Shown: positions 17,394 through 28,035, numbered from the stretch's first letter. The stretch: DNA of 56,500 nucleotides from Lactobacillus kalixensis DSM 16043 (GCF_001434335.1 NZ_AZFM01000013.1:1-56500), one strand, 5' to 3'. Notes: generated from the sequence alone by a model not told the origin. Made by a program: numbers and translations.

Positions 17394-18398
17394 TTATTCA
17401 CCCGCCTTACTAATCTTAGGAAGATTTGCGTCAAAAACAGAGCGAATCAGTGCGTTTTTAATCGAAATACCATTTCGCGTATCTTGTACCATTTGCTCCA
17501 CGTTCGTTAGCAGTTGTTCATATTCAACATCAAGAGTTGCAGGCAGGCGGTTAGCTGCTTCTTCGATACTGTTTACGACCCAGCCAATTTTTTTATTAAT
17601 AACTAAATTTCCGGCAGCAGTACCACTTAATGCAATGACTGGTAGACCGGCGCTAATAAACATACTGAGTTCAAAAGGAACAGTATCTATTTTTTCAGGT
17701 GGCATAACTAAGCCAAAGCCACCTTCTTTATTAAGTTTGTAAGAAAGCAAGTCATCATCAAAATCGCCAGCATATTGCAGACTTCCATCATCAACAAAGC
17801 CTTGATTTTGATAAACCAAAAAGTTAGTAGCTTGATTTCTCATCTGATCAAAATATTGATCACTATTTGTGCTATTCAGGTAGTTAATTGATACTTGAAA
17901 GTTTGCCTTTTTATTCCCCGTAAAGTGGACTTTTTCAGTCACCAAACGTGGTGCAAAATCATAAAAGTTGAAGATTTCAACAGTATTGTTAGTTAATCCG
18001 TGATTTTTCAAATAATTCAAAACCGATTCATTCTCAACGATTAAGCTGTCGCAATTATTATAAAAATCGATCAAATAGTCTTTAACTTCATGGATAAAAG
18101 CAACTATCTTCACACCCATTACTGCGCGCAAAGTTGTTAGCTTATCTAAAAACATATCAACATAATTCTTGCTCATTTCAATTGGTGTCTGAACAATAAC
18201 TGTGTCACCCCAAGTGATCGAGCTCATAATTCCATCTAATCGACTGCTTAATTGTGCATCCGGTTCATTTTCTGCAGAAAACTTGAATAAGCTAATTGGT
18301 AAAATATTTACTTCCTGGGCAAAATCAGCGACAGTTTGTTGTCTAAGTGAAGCCACGCCTTCAGTATATCCATACAGCCGCGTTATATATGCTTTCAT
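17394..18398 (-). CDS. Gtf3-like glycosyltransferase, first gene of the operon
   Basis: 334 residues, starting MKAYITRLYGYTEGVASLRQ, with GGFGLVMPPEKIDTVPFELS and MFISAGLPVIALSGTAAGNL (about 222-270), the conserved Gtf3 core. AAGGA lies 7 nt before the ATG. The expected role is transfer of a hexose to GlcNAc-modified serine repeats in the cytosol before SecA2 export. Its own extended -10 promoter (18443-18451) lies just after the SRRP terminator, so the three extension enzymes can be made independently of the SRRP mRNA. Identity with streptococcal Gtf3 function is inferred from family and locus. Confidence 0.85.
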   Translation of the reverse strand: MKAYITRLYGYTEGVASLRQQTVADFAQEVNILPISLFKFSAENEPDAQLSSRLDGIMSSITWGDTVIVQTPIEMSKNYVDMFLDKLTTLRAVMGVKIVAFIHEVKDYLIDFYNNCDSLIVENESVLNYLKNHGLTNNTVEIFNFYDFAPRLVTEKVHFTGNKKANFQVSINYLNSTNSDQYFDQMRNQATNFLVYQNQGFVDDGSLQYAGDFDDDLLSYKLNKEGGFGLVMPPEKIDTVPFELSMFISAGLPVIALSGTAAGNLVINKKIGWVVNSIEEAANRLPATLDVEYEQLLTNVEQMVQDTRNGISIKNALIRSVFDANLPKISKAGE

Positions 18399-18442
18399 AA
18401 TACGTTCCTTATTGTTTTAAAATCACTAATCATTTACTTTTA

Positions 18443-18451
18443 ATTATAGCA
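18443..18451 (-). promoter_or_regulatory. Extended -10 promoter of the glycosyltransferase operon
   Basis: Minus-strand TGCTATAAT (18443-18451) fits the TGnTATAAT extended -10; the -35 region is weak (GTTAAT, 17 nt further up). It lies about 45 nt before the start codon. Confidence 0.55.
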
Positions 18452-18471
18452 TTTACCGTTATCCTATTAAC

Positions 18472-18521
18472 AAAAAAGCCACATTGAGCTCGCTTAAACG
18501 AACATAATGTGACTTCTTTTT
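18472..18521 (-). terminator. Terminator of the SRRP gene
   Basis: On the minus strand AGAAGTCACATT, a loop with a partial inner stem, then AATGTGGCTTTTTT; it begins 12 nt past the stop codon at 18533. Confidence 0.7.
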
Positions 18522-18532
18522 ATTTCGAATTT

Positions 18533-20758
18533 TTAATTGTTTTCTTTCTTATCTTCTTTGTTCTTTTTTCTTCCTTTAGCGAACAATCCGAGCAACCCAC
18601 TTAAAGCAAGAGCCCAGATCCCGGCTTTGGCATCATCACTCATAGCTTCACCAGTAGTTGGTAATTCTTCTTTAGTCTTTCTACCTTCCAAACCTGAATG
18701 CTTAATTTGTTCATTCTCTTTCTCAGTTTGACTTAGAACGTGACTGGTTTCAATGTTTTCAGTTGTCTTAGATACGTGATCTAGAGTATGAGTTTTAGCA
18801 TTTACACCACTCTTGTGAGACTTAGTCTTGTTTGGCTTGGTTTCAGACAATGGACGAATAGTTTGATCCGTGTTGTTATCTGAATCATTAACAACTGAAG
18901 CACTAGGTCTTGTAGTGGTCGTAGACGGGGTTTCGGTTGGCAATGGAGTGATAGTAGTAGGAGCTTGTGAGTTATTTATGTCGCTTTGACTACTGTTAGA
19001 TGCAATGCTGGTGCTATTGATAATTGAGTCACTAGCGCTTTCGTATGTACTCTCACTTGCGGAAGTTGAGCCAGAACCACTTTGGAATTGGCTTTGAGTT
19101 TGGCTATCGCTTTCACTAGCAATCATTGAAGCGATAATGCTTTGTTCAATACTTGCGCTTTCGCTATTAACAATGCTTTGACTAGTTTCAGCACTTTGCT
19201 GTCTACTCAAACTTTCTTGAGTTGAAGCTGTTTCGCTTTGAGCCGCACTTTGACTTGCTAATTGTGAAGTAAGAATGCTGTTAGAAATACTGCTGCTATC
19301 GTTAATTGACTTATTGTGGGAATCAACTTCACTTTGTGAAAGACTCTCACTCTTATTAGCAGAGGAGTTTTGACTCTTTTCAGCACTTGCACTTTCGCTG
19401 TTTGCTAAGCTTTGGCTTTCATTTGCAGAAACAGTTTGACTGTTAGATAAGCTTGCTTCGCTTTGTTCTGCGCTTGTGCTTACCAATTGTGATGCCAAGA
19501 TACTGTTGGAAATGCTTGAACTATCATTGATTGATTTTTCGTTTGAGTTAACTTCACTTTGTGACAAGCTTGTACTCTTTTGAGCTGAGGCAGCTTGACT
19601 GTTCTCTTGACTTTGAGCAATACTTTCACTCTTTTGTGCGGATGCAGCTTCGCTAGCTTGGGTACTTGCAGCCTCACTTTGAGCTAAGCTTTCACTCTTT
19701 TGTACTGATGCGTCTTGACTGTTAGCGATGCTGTTGGACAAACTTGCCTGACTCTGTGCAGCACTTTGGCTCGCTAATTGAGATGCAAGAATACTATTTG
19801 AAATGCTGCTACTGTCATTAATTGATTTATTTTGATCATTTGACAAACTTGCGCTCTCATTTGCTGAAGCTGACTGACTGTTGGAAATACTTTGCTTAAT
19901 ACTTAAGCTTTCTTGAGCAGATTCTTCATCCTTGATGCTTGCGCTAGCCTTCTCGCTTTGGTCAAGACTTTCACTCTTTTGTGCAGATGCAGCTTCGCTC
20001 TGAGCTATACTTTCACTCTTGTTTGCTGAGGCAGCCTCACTATTAGCAATACTGGTGGACAAACTGGTGCTTGTATTTTGTGAAGTTTGAGCGCTAGCAC
20101 TCTCGCTATTCACAAGACTCTGACTTTCTAATTGTGAAGCAAGAATACTGTTGGAAATACTGCTGCTGTCATTGATTGAAGTCTTAGTACTTGCACTTTC
20201 ACTCTCAGCAAGGCTTTGACTTGCATTAGCCGAAGCTGTTTGACTATTTGTAATGCTTTGCTTTTCACTCAAACTCTGTTGAGCTGATGCGGCTTCACTA
20301 GCTTGAGTACTTGCGGCTTGACCTTGGGCTAAACTCTCACTCTTGTTTGCGGAAGCAGCCTCACTGTTGACAATGCTGTTAAATAAGCTTTCGCTCGCAT
20401 TTTGTGATGCTTGAGCACTGGCACTCTCGCTGTTTGCCAAACTTTCACTAGCATTAATAGAAGCATTTTGACTCTTTTCAGCGCTAGCATTTTCACTATC
20501 AGCTATACTTTGACTCTTATTTGTGGAAGCAGTTTGACTGTTAGCAATACTTTGTTTCTCACTCAAACTCTTCTGAGCAGATGCAGTTTCACTTTGTGCT
20601 AAACTTTCACTCTTATTAGCTGAAACAGTTTGGCTATTAGCTATGCTATTGGACAAGCTTGCAGTACTTTGAGCAACACTTTGGCTTGCTAATTGTGAAG
20701 CTAGGATGCTGTTAGAAATACTACTGCTATAGTTAATGGACGCAACTTTGCTGTTAGC
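18533..20758 (-). pseudogene. SRRP 3' part: serine-rich repeats and LPTTG anchor, cut off by an in-frame stop
   Basis: These 742 codons continue, in the same frame, the SRRP reading frame that stops at 20759. They encode the rest of the serine-rich repeats (to about 18990), a Thr/Pro/Lys-rich wall linker, LPTTGEAM, a hydrophobic helix (WALALSGLLGLFA) and the tail GRKKNKEDKKENN, so this is the sortase anchor of the protein. No ATG or ribosome-binding site restarts translation; the first TTG (20656) has no Shine-Dalgarno and no signal peptide follows, so the fragment is probably not made. With readthrough or a corrected stop codon the protein would be about 3147 residues. The first repeat after the stop is SINYSSS where sister copies read SINDSSS, a second G-to-T change (GAT to TAT) close to the stop. 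Confidence 0.85.
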
Positions 20759-23700
20759 TTAGCTCTGTACGATGCTTTCGCTCTTTTGAGTGCTTGCAAC
20801 TTCACTTTGAACTAAGCTTTGACTTTCGTTGGCCGAAGCATTTTGGCTATTAGCTATGCTATTGGACAAACTGGTGCTTGCATTTTGTGAAGCCTGAGCG
20901 CTTGTACTTTGACTGTTAGCTAAACTTTCACTAGCATTGGTTGAAGCGTTTTGACTCTTTTCAACACTTGCGCTCTCGCTATTTGCAAGACTTTGGCTCT
21001 TGTTTACACTAGCAGCCTGACTATTTGTAATGCTTTCTTTTTCACTCAGACTTTGTTGAGCTGAAGCTGTTTCACTCGCTTGACGACTTGCATTTTCACT
21101 TTGTGCAAGACTTTCACTCTTGTTTGCTGAAACCGTTTGACTATTAGCTATGCTGTTGGACAAACTTGCTTCACTTTGAGCAACACTTTGACTTGCTAAT
21201 TGTGATGCCAAGATACTATTTGAAATACTGCTACTGTCATTGATTGATTTGTCGTTAGCGTTGACTTCACTCTGTGACAAACTTGTGCTCTTTTGAGCTG
21301 ACGCGGCTTCACTGTTAGCTATGCTGTTAGATAAGCTTTCGCTTGCATTTGCTGAGGCATTTTGTGATGCTTCAGTGCTTGCGCTTTGACTATCAGCTAC
21401 ACTTTGGCTCTTGTTGGCTGATGCGGTTTGACTATTAGTAATACTATTAGACAAACTTGCCTCACTTTGTGCTGCACTCGTGCTGTCATTTGCAGAAGCA
21501 GCAGCGCTGGTAGAAGTGCTATTATTACTATTTACGATGCTTTGGCTTGCCAATTGTGATGCAAGAATACTGTTTGAAATACTGCTGCTATCATTAATTG
21601 ACTTGCTTTGTTCGTTTGCTTCGCTTTGTGAAAGACTTGTGCTCTTATTTGCACTAGCTGCTTGGCTGTCGGAAATACTTTGCTTCTCACTCAAGCTTTG
21701 TTGAGCTGTGGCAGCTCGACTGGCTTGCGTGCTTGTGGCTTCGCTTTGGGCCAAACTTTCACTCTTGTTTGCAGAAGCATTTTCGCTCTTTTCAACGCTT
21801 GCACTTTCACTATTAGCAATACTTTGACTTGCATTAGCTGATGCCACTTGGCTATTAGCGATACTATTGGACAAGCTGTTTTCACTTTGAGCTGCACTGA
21901 TACTTGCGTTTTCCGAAGCCACTTTACTGTTAGATGCATTTTCACTTTCATTAATGGATGCTGATTTGCTGTTTGCTGCACTTTTACTTTCATTAATTGA
22001 CCGTTCATTACTTGCACTCTGACTATTAGCTAAGCTTTCACTAACAATTTGTGATGCTTGGTTACTTGCGTTTTCGCTTTGTCCTGAACTGGTACTTGAA
22101 TTGTGTGAAGCAACAATACTATTGGATACGCTAATGCTATCGTTAAGTGATTTATCAGTACTTGTACTTTGACTGTTGGCAATACTTTGGCTTTCATTGA
22201 TCGAAGCAGTCTGTCTGTTAGAAAGGCTTTGCTTTTCACTCAAGCTCTTTTGAGCGGAAGTTTCATTCTTGATACTTTCACTTTGAACAGCGCTAGTACT
22301 TGCGTTTTGTGATGCAACAATGCTGTTAGATGCGCTAGTACTGTCGTTAATAGACTTTTGAATGCTTGCACTTTGGCTGTTAGCTATGCTTTCACTCTTG
22401 TTGGCTGAAGCATTTTGACTTTCTCTAATACTGTTTGATTGACTTGCTTCACTATTTGCTGCACTTGCGCTTGCGTTTTCTGAAGCAACAATGCTGTTGG
22501 AAATACTGATGCTATCGTTGAGTGATTTATCTTGTGCATTAGATTCACTTTGGGCAGTGCTTACACTTTCATTAATTGATTTTTCAGCGCTTGCACTTTC
22601 ACTATTTGCCAAGTTTTGACTCTTATTTGCAGATGCAGTCTGACTATTTTCAATACTTTGCTTCTCACTCAAACTTTGTTGTGCTGATGCAGTTTCACTT
22701 GCTTGGCGACTTGCTGCTTCACTTTGAGCTAAACTTTCACTCTTGTTGGCTGAAGCAATTTCACTATTAACAATACTATTAGATAAACTTACACTAGCAT
22801 TTGTTGATTCATTTTGACTCTTCTCTACGCTAGTACTTTCGCTATTTGCAAGGCTTTGGCTCTTATTTGCAGAAGCTTCCTGACTATTGGCTATGCTCTG
22901 CTTTTCACTTAAGCTTTGTTGTGCTGAGTCTGTTTGGCTATTTGCTAAGCTGTTAGACAAGCTTGCCTCACTTTGTTTAGCGCTTGCACTTGCCAATTGT
23001 GATGCAAGAATACTGTTTGAAATACTGCTGCTATCATTAATTGACTTACTTTGTGCATTTGCTTCACTTTGTGAAAGACTCGTGCTCTTGTTGACTGAAG
23101 CGGTTTGGCTATTTGCTATGCTCTCTTTTTCACTCAAACTTTCTTGAGCGGATGCAGTTTCACTTGATTGACGGCTTGCATTTTCACTTTGAGCCAAACT
23201 TTCACTCTTATTTGCGCTGGCTGTCTGGCTGTTGGCAATACTGTTAGACAAACTTGCTTCACTGTTTGCTACACTAGCACTTGCGTTTTGTGAAGCAATA
23301 ATGCTGTTAGATGCGCTGATACTATCATTAATTGATTTTTCAGTACTTGCAGCCTGACTGTTCGCTAAACTCTTACTTGCATTTTGAGATTTAATAGTAC
23401 TGTTTTGCGCACTTGTACTCTCATTGATTTCTGCTGATTTGCTGTTTGCGGCACTAGTGCTTGCATTCTCTGAAGCCACCTTACTATTTGAAGCATTGAT
23501 ACTATCATTAATTGACTTCTGAATACTTTCACTTGCACTAGCCTTTTCACTTTGAGCCAAGCTTTCGCTCTTATTTGCAGATGCAGCTTGACTATTCGCA
23601 AGACTATTAGATTGGCTTGCTTCGCTGTTTGCGGCACTAGCGCTTGCATTTTGTGATGCAACAGTGCTATTGGACAAACTTGCACTGGCGTTAGTAGATT

Positions 23701-25890
23701 CGTTTTGACTCTTTTCAACACTAGTACTTTCACTGTTTGCAATACTTTGGCTCTTGTTTGCGCTAGCTACTTGACTGTTAGCTATACTGTTGGACAAGCT
23801 AGCTTCGCTTTGAGCGATACTTGTACTTGCATTTTCTGAAGCTGCAATGCTGTTGGCAATACTTGAACTGTCATTGATTGACTTACTTTGCTCATTTGCT
23901 TCACTTTGTGACAAACTTGTACTCTTATTTGCTGAAGCAATTTGGCTGTTAGCAAAGCTTTGTTTTTCACTCAAGCTCTGTTGAGCTGAGGCTGCTTGGC
24001 TATTTGCAAGGCTATTAGATTGACTTGCTTCACTGTTTGCTGCACTTGTGCTTGCGTTTTGCGATGCAACAATGCTGTTAGATACGCTGATACTGTCATT
24101 AATTGATTTTTCGATACTTGCACTTTCACTGTTAGCCTTGCTTTGACTAGCATTAGTGGATTCGTTTTGACTCTTTTCAACACTAGTACTTTCACTATTC
24201 GCTAGGCTCTGGCTCTTATTTGCGGAAGCAGCCTGACTATTTGCAAGACTGTCTTTTTCACTCAAACTTTCTTGAGCTGATGCAGTTTGACTGTTAGCTA
24301 TACTGTTAGACAAGCTAGCTTCGCTGTTCGCTGCACTGGCACTTGCGTTCTGTGATGCAACTATACTGTTTGAAACACTAGTACTATCGTTTAATGATTT
24401 GTCTTGTGCATTAGATTCACTTTGAGCTGCGCTCGTACTTGCATTTTGTGAAGCAACAATGCTATTGGATGCGCTGGTACTCTTATTGATTGAGTCATTA
24501 ATAGACTTCTCAACACTTGCGATTTCGCTATTTGCAAGGCTTTGACTCTTGTTTTCTGAAGCAGCCTGACTATTTGCAGCACTTTGCTTTTCACTCAAAC
24601 TTTCTTGTGCTGATGCTGTTTCGCTTGCTTGGCGACTTGCAGTCTCACTTTGAGCCAAACTCTCACTCTTATTTGCGGAAGCTATCTGGCTATTTGCTAT
24701 GCTTTGCTTTTCACTCAAGCTTTGTTGAGCTGAAGTTTCATTCTTGATACTTTCACTTTGAGCGGCGCTTGTACTTGCATTCTCTGAAGCTACCTTACTA
24801 TTTGAAGCATCGATACTGTCGTTAATAGACGTCTGGACACTTGCACTTTCACTATTCGCAAGACTTTGACTCTTTTCAGCTGAAGCATTTTGACTTTCTC
24901 TAATGCTGTTAGATTGACTGGCTTCGCTGTTTGCCGCACTTACACTTGCGTTTTGTGAAGCAACAATGCTATTGGATACACTGGTACTTTCATTAATGGA
25001 TTTATCTTGTGCATTAGATTCGCTTTGAGCAACGCTTGTACTTGCATTTTCTGAAGCTACTTTACTATTTGAAGCATTGGTACTGTCGTTAATAGACGTC
25101 TGGATACTTGTACTTTCGCTGTCTGCTAAGCTCTTGCTTTCGTTTTGTGATTGAGCAATGCTGTTGAAAGCACTAGTACTCTTATTGATTGAATCATTTT
25201 GACTCTTCTCAGTACTATTCTTGGCACTTGTACTATCATTAATTGACTTCTCAATGCTTGCACTTTCGCTATTAGCAAGACTTTGGCTCTTGTTAGCTGA
25301 AGCTGTTTGACTGTTGGCTATGCTATTGGACAAACTTGCTTCGCTTTGAGCTGCACTGGTACTTGCGTTTTGTGATGCAACGATGCTGTTGGAGGCGCTT
25401 GTACTCTTATTAATTGAATCATTTATTGATTTCTCAGTACTTACGCTTTCACTATTCGCCTTGCTCTGACTTGCGTTAGCCGATTCATTTTGACTCTTTT
25501 CAACACTTGCACTCTCACTATTGGCAAGACTTTGGCTCTTATTGGCTGAAGCGGTCTGGCTTTCTTTAATACTATTAGATTGACTTTCTTCGCTTTGAGC
25601 TGTACTTGTGCTTGCGTTTTGTGACTGAACAATGCTATTTGATACACTAGTACTTTCATTAATAGACTTTTGCGTGCTTTGAGCAGCGCTTGCGCTTTCG
25701 TTTTGTGACTGAATAATACTATTAGAAGCGCTGTTTTCACTATTTACTATGCTTTGACTCTTAACAGCTGAAGCAGCTTGACTATCTTGGATGCTCTTAC
25801 TTGTACTGTCACTTTCAACTTGCTTTTGACTATCACTAATTGAATCGACTATCGAATTACTAATTGATTTGCTTATTGAGCTTTGGGTGC
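18965..25890 (-). repeat. Serine-rich repeat array (SRR2) of the SRRP gene
   Basis: About 6.9 kb of degenerate repeats, with Ser at nearly every second position: units such as SQSLANSESASVEKSQNES, SINDSTSASNSIVASQNAST and KSINDSSSISNSILASQLAS. The last occurs at least seven times intact, plus once altered beside the stop codon. This is the O-glycan acceptor region. Long near-identical blocks make it prone to recombination and to assembly error. Confidence 0.9.
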
Positions 25891-27976
25891 CCCCATTATA
25901 AGTAACATTAGTAGTTCTATTGTTATTTACATTTTGTAAAACATCCTTATCTTCTGTAGTAACATCATTACCATCAATCGAATCAATTGATGTCGATGTT
26001 TCACCAGCAGTATTAGTTCCTTTAATTACAGTGGTTGACCCACTCAAAACTTGACTTTCACTACTATTTTTCTGGAAGTCAACTGTAGTCACGTTAGTAT
26101 TATCAGCCTTTACGGTAATTTGGCTGCTTGAACCGTATGATTGATATGCGGCACCACCGTGGTTTTGTAAATGAACACTTTCTGGATCATTAATATTTAC
26201 CTGTAAATTGTTCAAATCAGTAACGATGTTTCCTGTATTTTTACCAGCAGCAACCATGTTAACACTGGCACCTTTTTCAATATTAATGGTACCTGTATTA
26301 TTAGGATAATTACTTGTAGTAGCTGGAATAGATCCAGAATAATATCCACCTTGAGAATAAATTACAACATTACCTTGTCCGCTATTAGAGTCTGGATTAG
26401 TTGTCGTTAAGTTAACAGTCGCATTGGAACTAACTGTCAAATTAGAATCGTGGGTACCACTAGCACCACTTCTCATAACAATATTGGCAGTTGGTGCAGT
26501 CATATTAACCGTTGCACCATCACCGATATTTACATGATTATTCCAACTACCACCATTTACAGATTGGTCTAAGTTTACATTAGCAATAGTTGATCCTGTT
26601 AAAGTAACATTTGCATTGTTTCCGACAATAAAACTATGGTCGTTATCGTTATCTTTTTCAAGAATGTTAAATTGAACTCTATTATTACCATCAACATTTA
26701 AGGTGGCACCATCAGCTACAGTAACATTATTACCAACATATAATTGAGTATTTTGTCCATCAACTGCCCAGAAGTTAGGGGTCTGGTTAGTACCTGAAGC
26801 GTCAGTATAATTATCAGCCTTTATTGAGTTATTACCTTCAAATTTCACATTCTTAGTATAAGAATTGTTAGTATCTGTCCATACAGCAGTACCACCAGTA
26901 AAGGTTATACTCTTTAAGACTAAATTAACGTCACCTTGTGTACCATAAAGTGAGTAGGTTCCAGTGCTTGTACCATAAATTTCAGCATTATTAACATTAA
27001 CATTCAAAGGACTATGATTTTTACTATCATTATTAGTGATGGTTTGGTAATAACTGTTATAGTAAATTTTGTGCCCATTACCGTTAATCGTTAAATTTCT
27101 ACTGATAGTAGAAGGATTACTAGTTATAGTAATATCTTTGGTCAAGTTAATGATAGAAACATTAGTATTACTAATAGCTTTACTAAAACTGTCATAATCA
27201 CTAACGTCCGTACCACCATTAATAGTCGCAGTTTGTTCAGTTAAATTATTAGTCTGCACAAAAGAAGCGCCAAACAACTTGGCAACTGCCTTTTTGTCGC
27301 TTAAGTCTAAAGTATTCAGTTTATCTCTTGAAATACTCAAAGAATCAGCCAAACTGCTACTATTCACTGAAGAATTACTAGTAGAGTCAGTTTCGCTATT
27401 AATTTGACTATTTGAACTTGAAGTTAACTTGCTATCACTACTACTATTTCTAGCAATTGAATTGCTTTCTGAACTGCTAGATTTCTTATTTACTACACTA
27501 TTTGATACGCTATTTTGTTCAACTTTACTTGAACTATTTTCAGTTTTTACAGCACTAGTACTATCTTCTACAGATTTACTCTGAACCTGGCTATCGCTAG
27601 TACTTTCTTTATTTGCTTCACTACTACTGTTGGTTGCCTTGCTAGAATTACTTTCGTCATTTTTTAATGACTTTTGACTTTCATTATCTACATCTGAACT
27701 TGAGCCACTAGTTTGGTTAGCTTGCGAACTTGAACCAACAACTTGCGACTTATTATCAACCACACTTTCAGCAGCGTGAACTTTATTAGGTGTAAATGCT
27801 AAGCCTGCTGCACCAACGCCAAAGACGGCAGTCAAAGCTGCCATCTCCTTCAAGTAGTCTTCATTGCCTTTCTTTTCTTTTAATGAATCCGGATCAAAGT
27901 AATCGTCTTCAGGAATACGACTATTCTTTTGGTGTAAGTCTTTATCTTCCCGGTTGTCTCTGCTGTTTCTTTTCAT
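20759..27976 (-). CDS. Serine-rich repeat protein (SRRP) adhesin, N-terminal 2405 aa, truncated by TAA
   Basis: Substrate of the accessory Sec system. The signal peptide is of the SRRP kind: a polar N-region of about 44 residues (MKRNSRDNREDKDLHQKNSR onward), then a Gly/Ala-rich core (MAALTAVFGVGAAGLAFTP) and cleavage near VHAA. Residues about 70-225 are a first serine-rich region. About 230-690 form a repetitive beta-solenoid binding region (YDSFSKAISNTNVSIINLTK, then many N-V-x-V-x-x-G-A/N rungs), like the pectate-lyase-like binding regions of L. reuteri SRRPs. From about 695 to the end it is SRR2. It stops at TAA 20759-20761 with no LPXTG, so the product, if exported, would be released rather than wall-anchored. 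It has its own promoter; the ribosome-binding site (GAAAG) is weak. The frame continues beyond the stop. Confidence 0.9.
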   Translation of the reverse strand: MKRNSRDNREDKDLHQKNSRIPEDDYFDPDSLKEKKGNEDYLKEMAALTAVFGVGAAGLAFTPNKVHAAESVVDNKSQVVGSSSQANQTSGSSSDVDNESQKSLKNDESNSSKATNSSSEANKESTSDSQVQSKSVEDSTSAVKTENSSSKVEQNSVSNSVVNKKSSSSESNSIARNSSSDSKLTSSSNSQINSETDSTSNSSVNSSSLADSLSISRDKLNTLDLSDKKAVAKLFGASFVQTNNLTEQTATINGGTDVSDYDSFSKAISNTNVSIINLTKDITITSNPSTISRNLTINGNGHKIYYNSYYQTITNNDSKNHSPLNVNVNNAEIYGTSTGTYSLYGTQGDVNLVLKSITFTGGTAVWTDTNNSYTKNVKFEGNNSIKADNYTDASGTNQTPNFWAVDGQNTQLYVGNNVTVADGATLNVDGNNRVQFNILEKDNDNDHSFIVGNNANVTLTGSTIANVNLDQSVNGGSWNNHVNIGDGATVNMTAPTANIVMRSGASGTHDSNLTVSSNATVNLTTTNPDSNSGQGNVVIYSQGGYYSGSIPATTSNYPNNTGTINIEKGASVNMVAAGKNTGNIVTDLNNLQVNINDPESVHLQNHGGAAYQSYGSSSQITVKADNTNVTTVDFQKNSSESQVLSGSTTVIKGTNTAGETSTSIDSIDGNDVTTEDKDVLQNVNNNRTTNVTYNGGTQSSISKSISNSIVDSISDSQKQVESDSTSKSIQDSQAASAVKSQSIVNSENSASNSIIQSQNESASAAQSTQKSINESTSVSNSIVQSQNASTSTAQSEESQSNSIKESQTASANKSQSLANSESASVEKSQNESANASQSKANSESVSTEKSINDSINKSTSASNSIVASQNASTSAAQSEASLSNSIANSQTASANKSQSLANSESASIEKSINDSTSAKNSTEKSQNDSINKSTSAFNSIAQSQNESKSLADSESTSIQTSINDSTNASNSKVASENASTSVAQSESNAQDKSINESTSVSNSIVASQNASVSAANSEASQSNSIRESQNASAEKSQSLANSESASVQTSINDSIDASNSKVASENASTSAAQSESIKNETSAQQSLSEKQSIANSQIASANKSESLAQSETASRQASETASAQESLSEKQSAANSQAASENKSQSLANSEIASVEKSINDSINKSTSASNSIVASQNASTSAAQSESNAQDKSLNDSTSVSNSIVASQNASASAANSEASLSNSIANSQTASAQESLSEKDSLANSQAASANKSQSLANSESTSVEKSQNESTNASQSKANSESASIEKSINDSISVSNSIVASQNASTSAANSEASQSNSLANSQAASAQQSLSEKQSFANSQIASANKSTSLSQSEANEQSKSINDSSSIANSIAASENASTSIAQSEASLSNSIANSQVASANKSQSIANSESTSVEKSQNESTNASASLSNSTVASQNASASAANSEASQSNSLANSQAASANKSESLAQSEKASASESIQKSINDSINASNSKVASENASTSAANSKSAEINESTSAQNSTIKSQNASKSLANSQAASTEKSINDSISASNSIIASQNASASVANSEASLSNSIANSQTASANKSESLAQSENASRQSSETASAQESLSEKESIANSQTASVNKSTSLSQSEANAQSKSINDSSSISNSILASQLASASAKQSEASLSNSLANSQTDSAQQSLSEKQSIANSQEASANKSQSLANSESTSVEKSQNESTNASVSLSNSIVNSEIASANKSESLAQSEAASRQASETASAQQSLSEKQSIENSQTASANKSQNLANSESASAEKSINESVSTAQSESNAQDKSLNDSISISNSIVASENASASAANSEASQSNSIRESQNASANKSESIANSQSASIQKSINDSTSASNSIVASQNASTSAVQSESIKNETSAQKSLSEKQSLSNRQTASINESQSIANSQSTSTDKSLNDSISVSNSIVASHNSSTSSGQSENASNQASQIVSESLANSQSASNERSINESKSAANSKSASINESENASNSKVASENASISAAQSENSLSNSIANSQVASANASQSIANSESASVEKSENASANKSESLAQSEATSTQASRAATAQQSLSEKQSISDSQAASANKSTSLSQSEANEQSKSINDSSSISNSILASQLASQSIVNSNNSTSTSAAASANDSTSAAQSEASLSNSITNSQTASANKSQSVADSQSASTEASQNASANASESLSNSIANSEAASAQKSTSLSQSEVNANDKSINDSSSISNSILASQLASQSVAQSEASLSNSIANSQTVSANKSESLAQSENASRQASETASAQQSLSEKESITNSQAASVNKSQSLANSESASVEKSQNASTNASESLANSQSTSAQASQNASTSLSNSIANSQNASANESQSLVQSEVASTQKSESIVQS

Positions 27977-28035
27977 AGTTATCGCACTTTCTTTTTTGTT
28001 ATGTTAAGCGTTCTATATCCGTCATATTACTTACT

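Noticed and set aside
18533-20656. A separate 707-residue protein starting at TTG 20656
   Set aside because: The codon lies in the middle of a serine repeat, has no Shine-Dalgarno and no signal peptide follows; the frame is simply the continuation of the SRRP gene beyond its stop codon.
21480-24747. Other-frame open frames on both strands inside the SRRP repeats
   Set aside because: Low-complexity shadows of Ser/Asn/Ala repeats (Lys/Val/Gln-rich or Leu/Phe-rich), with no translation signals.
18965-25890. CRISPR-like or intergenic tandem repeat array
   Set aside because: The repeats are coding, degenerate and keep the reading frame with Ser periodicity; no constant repeat/unique spacer structure.
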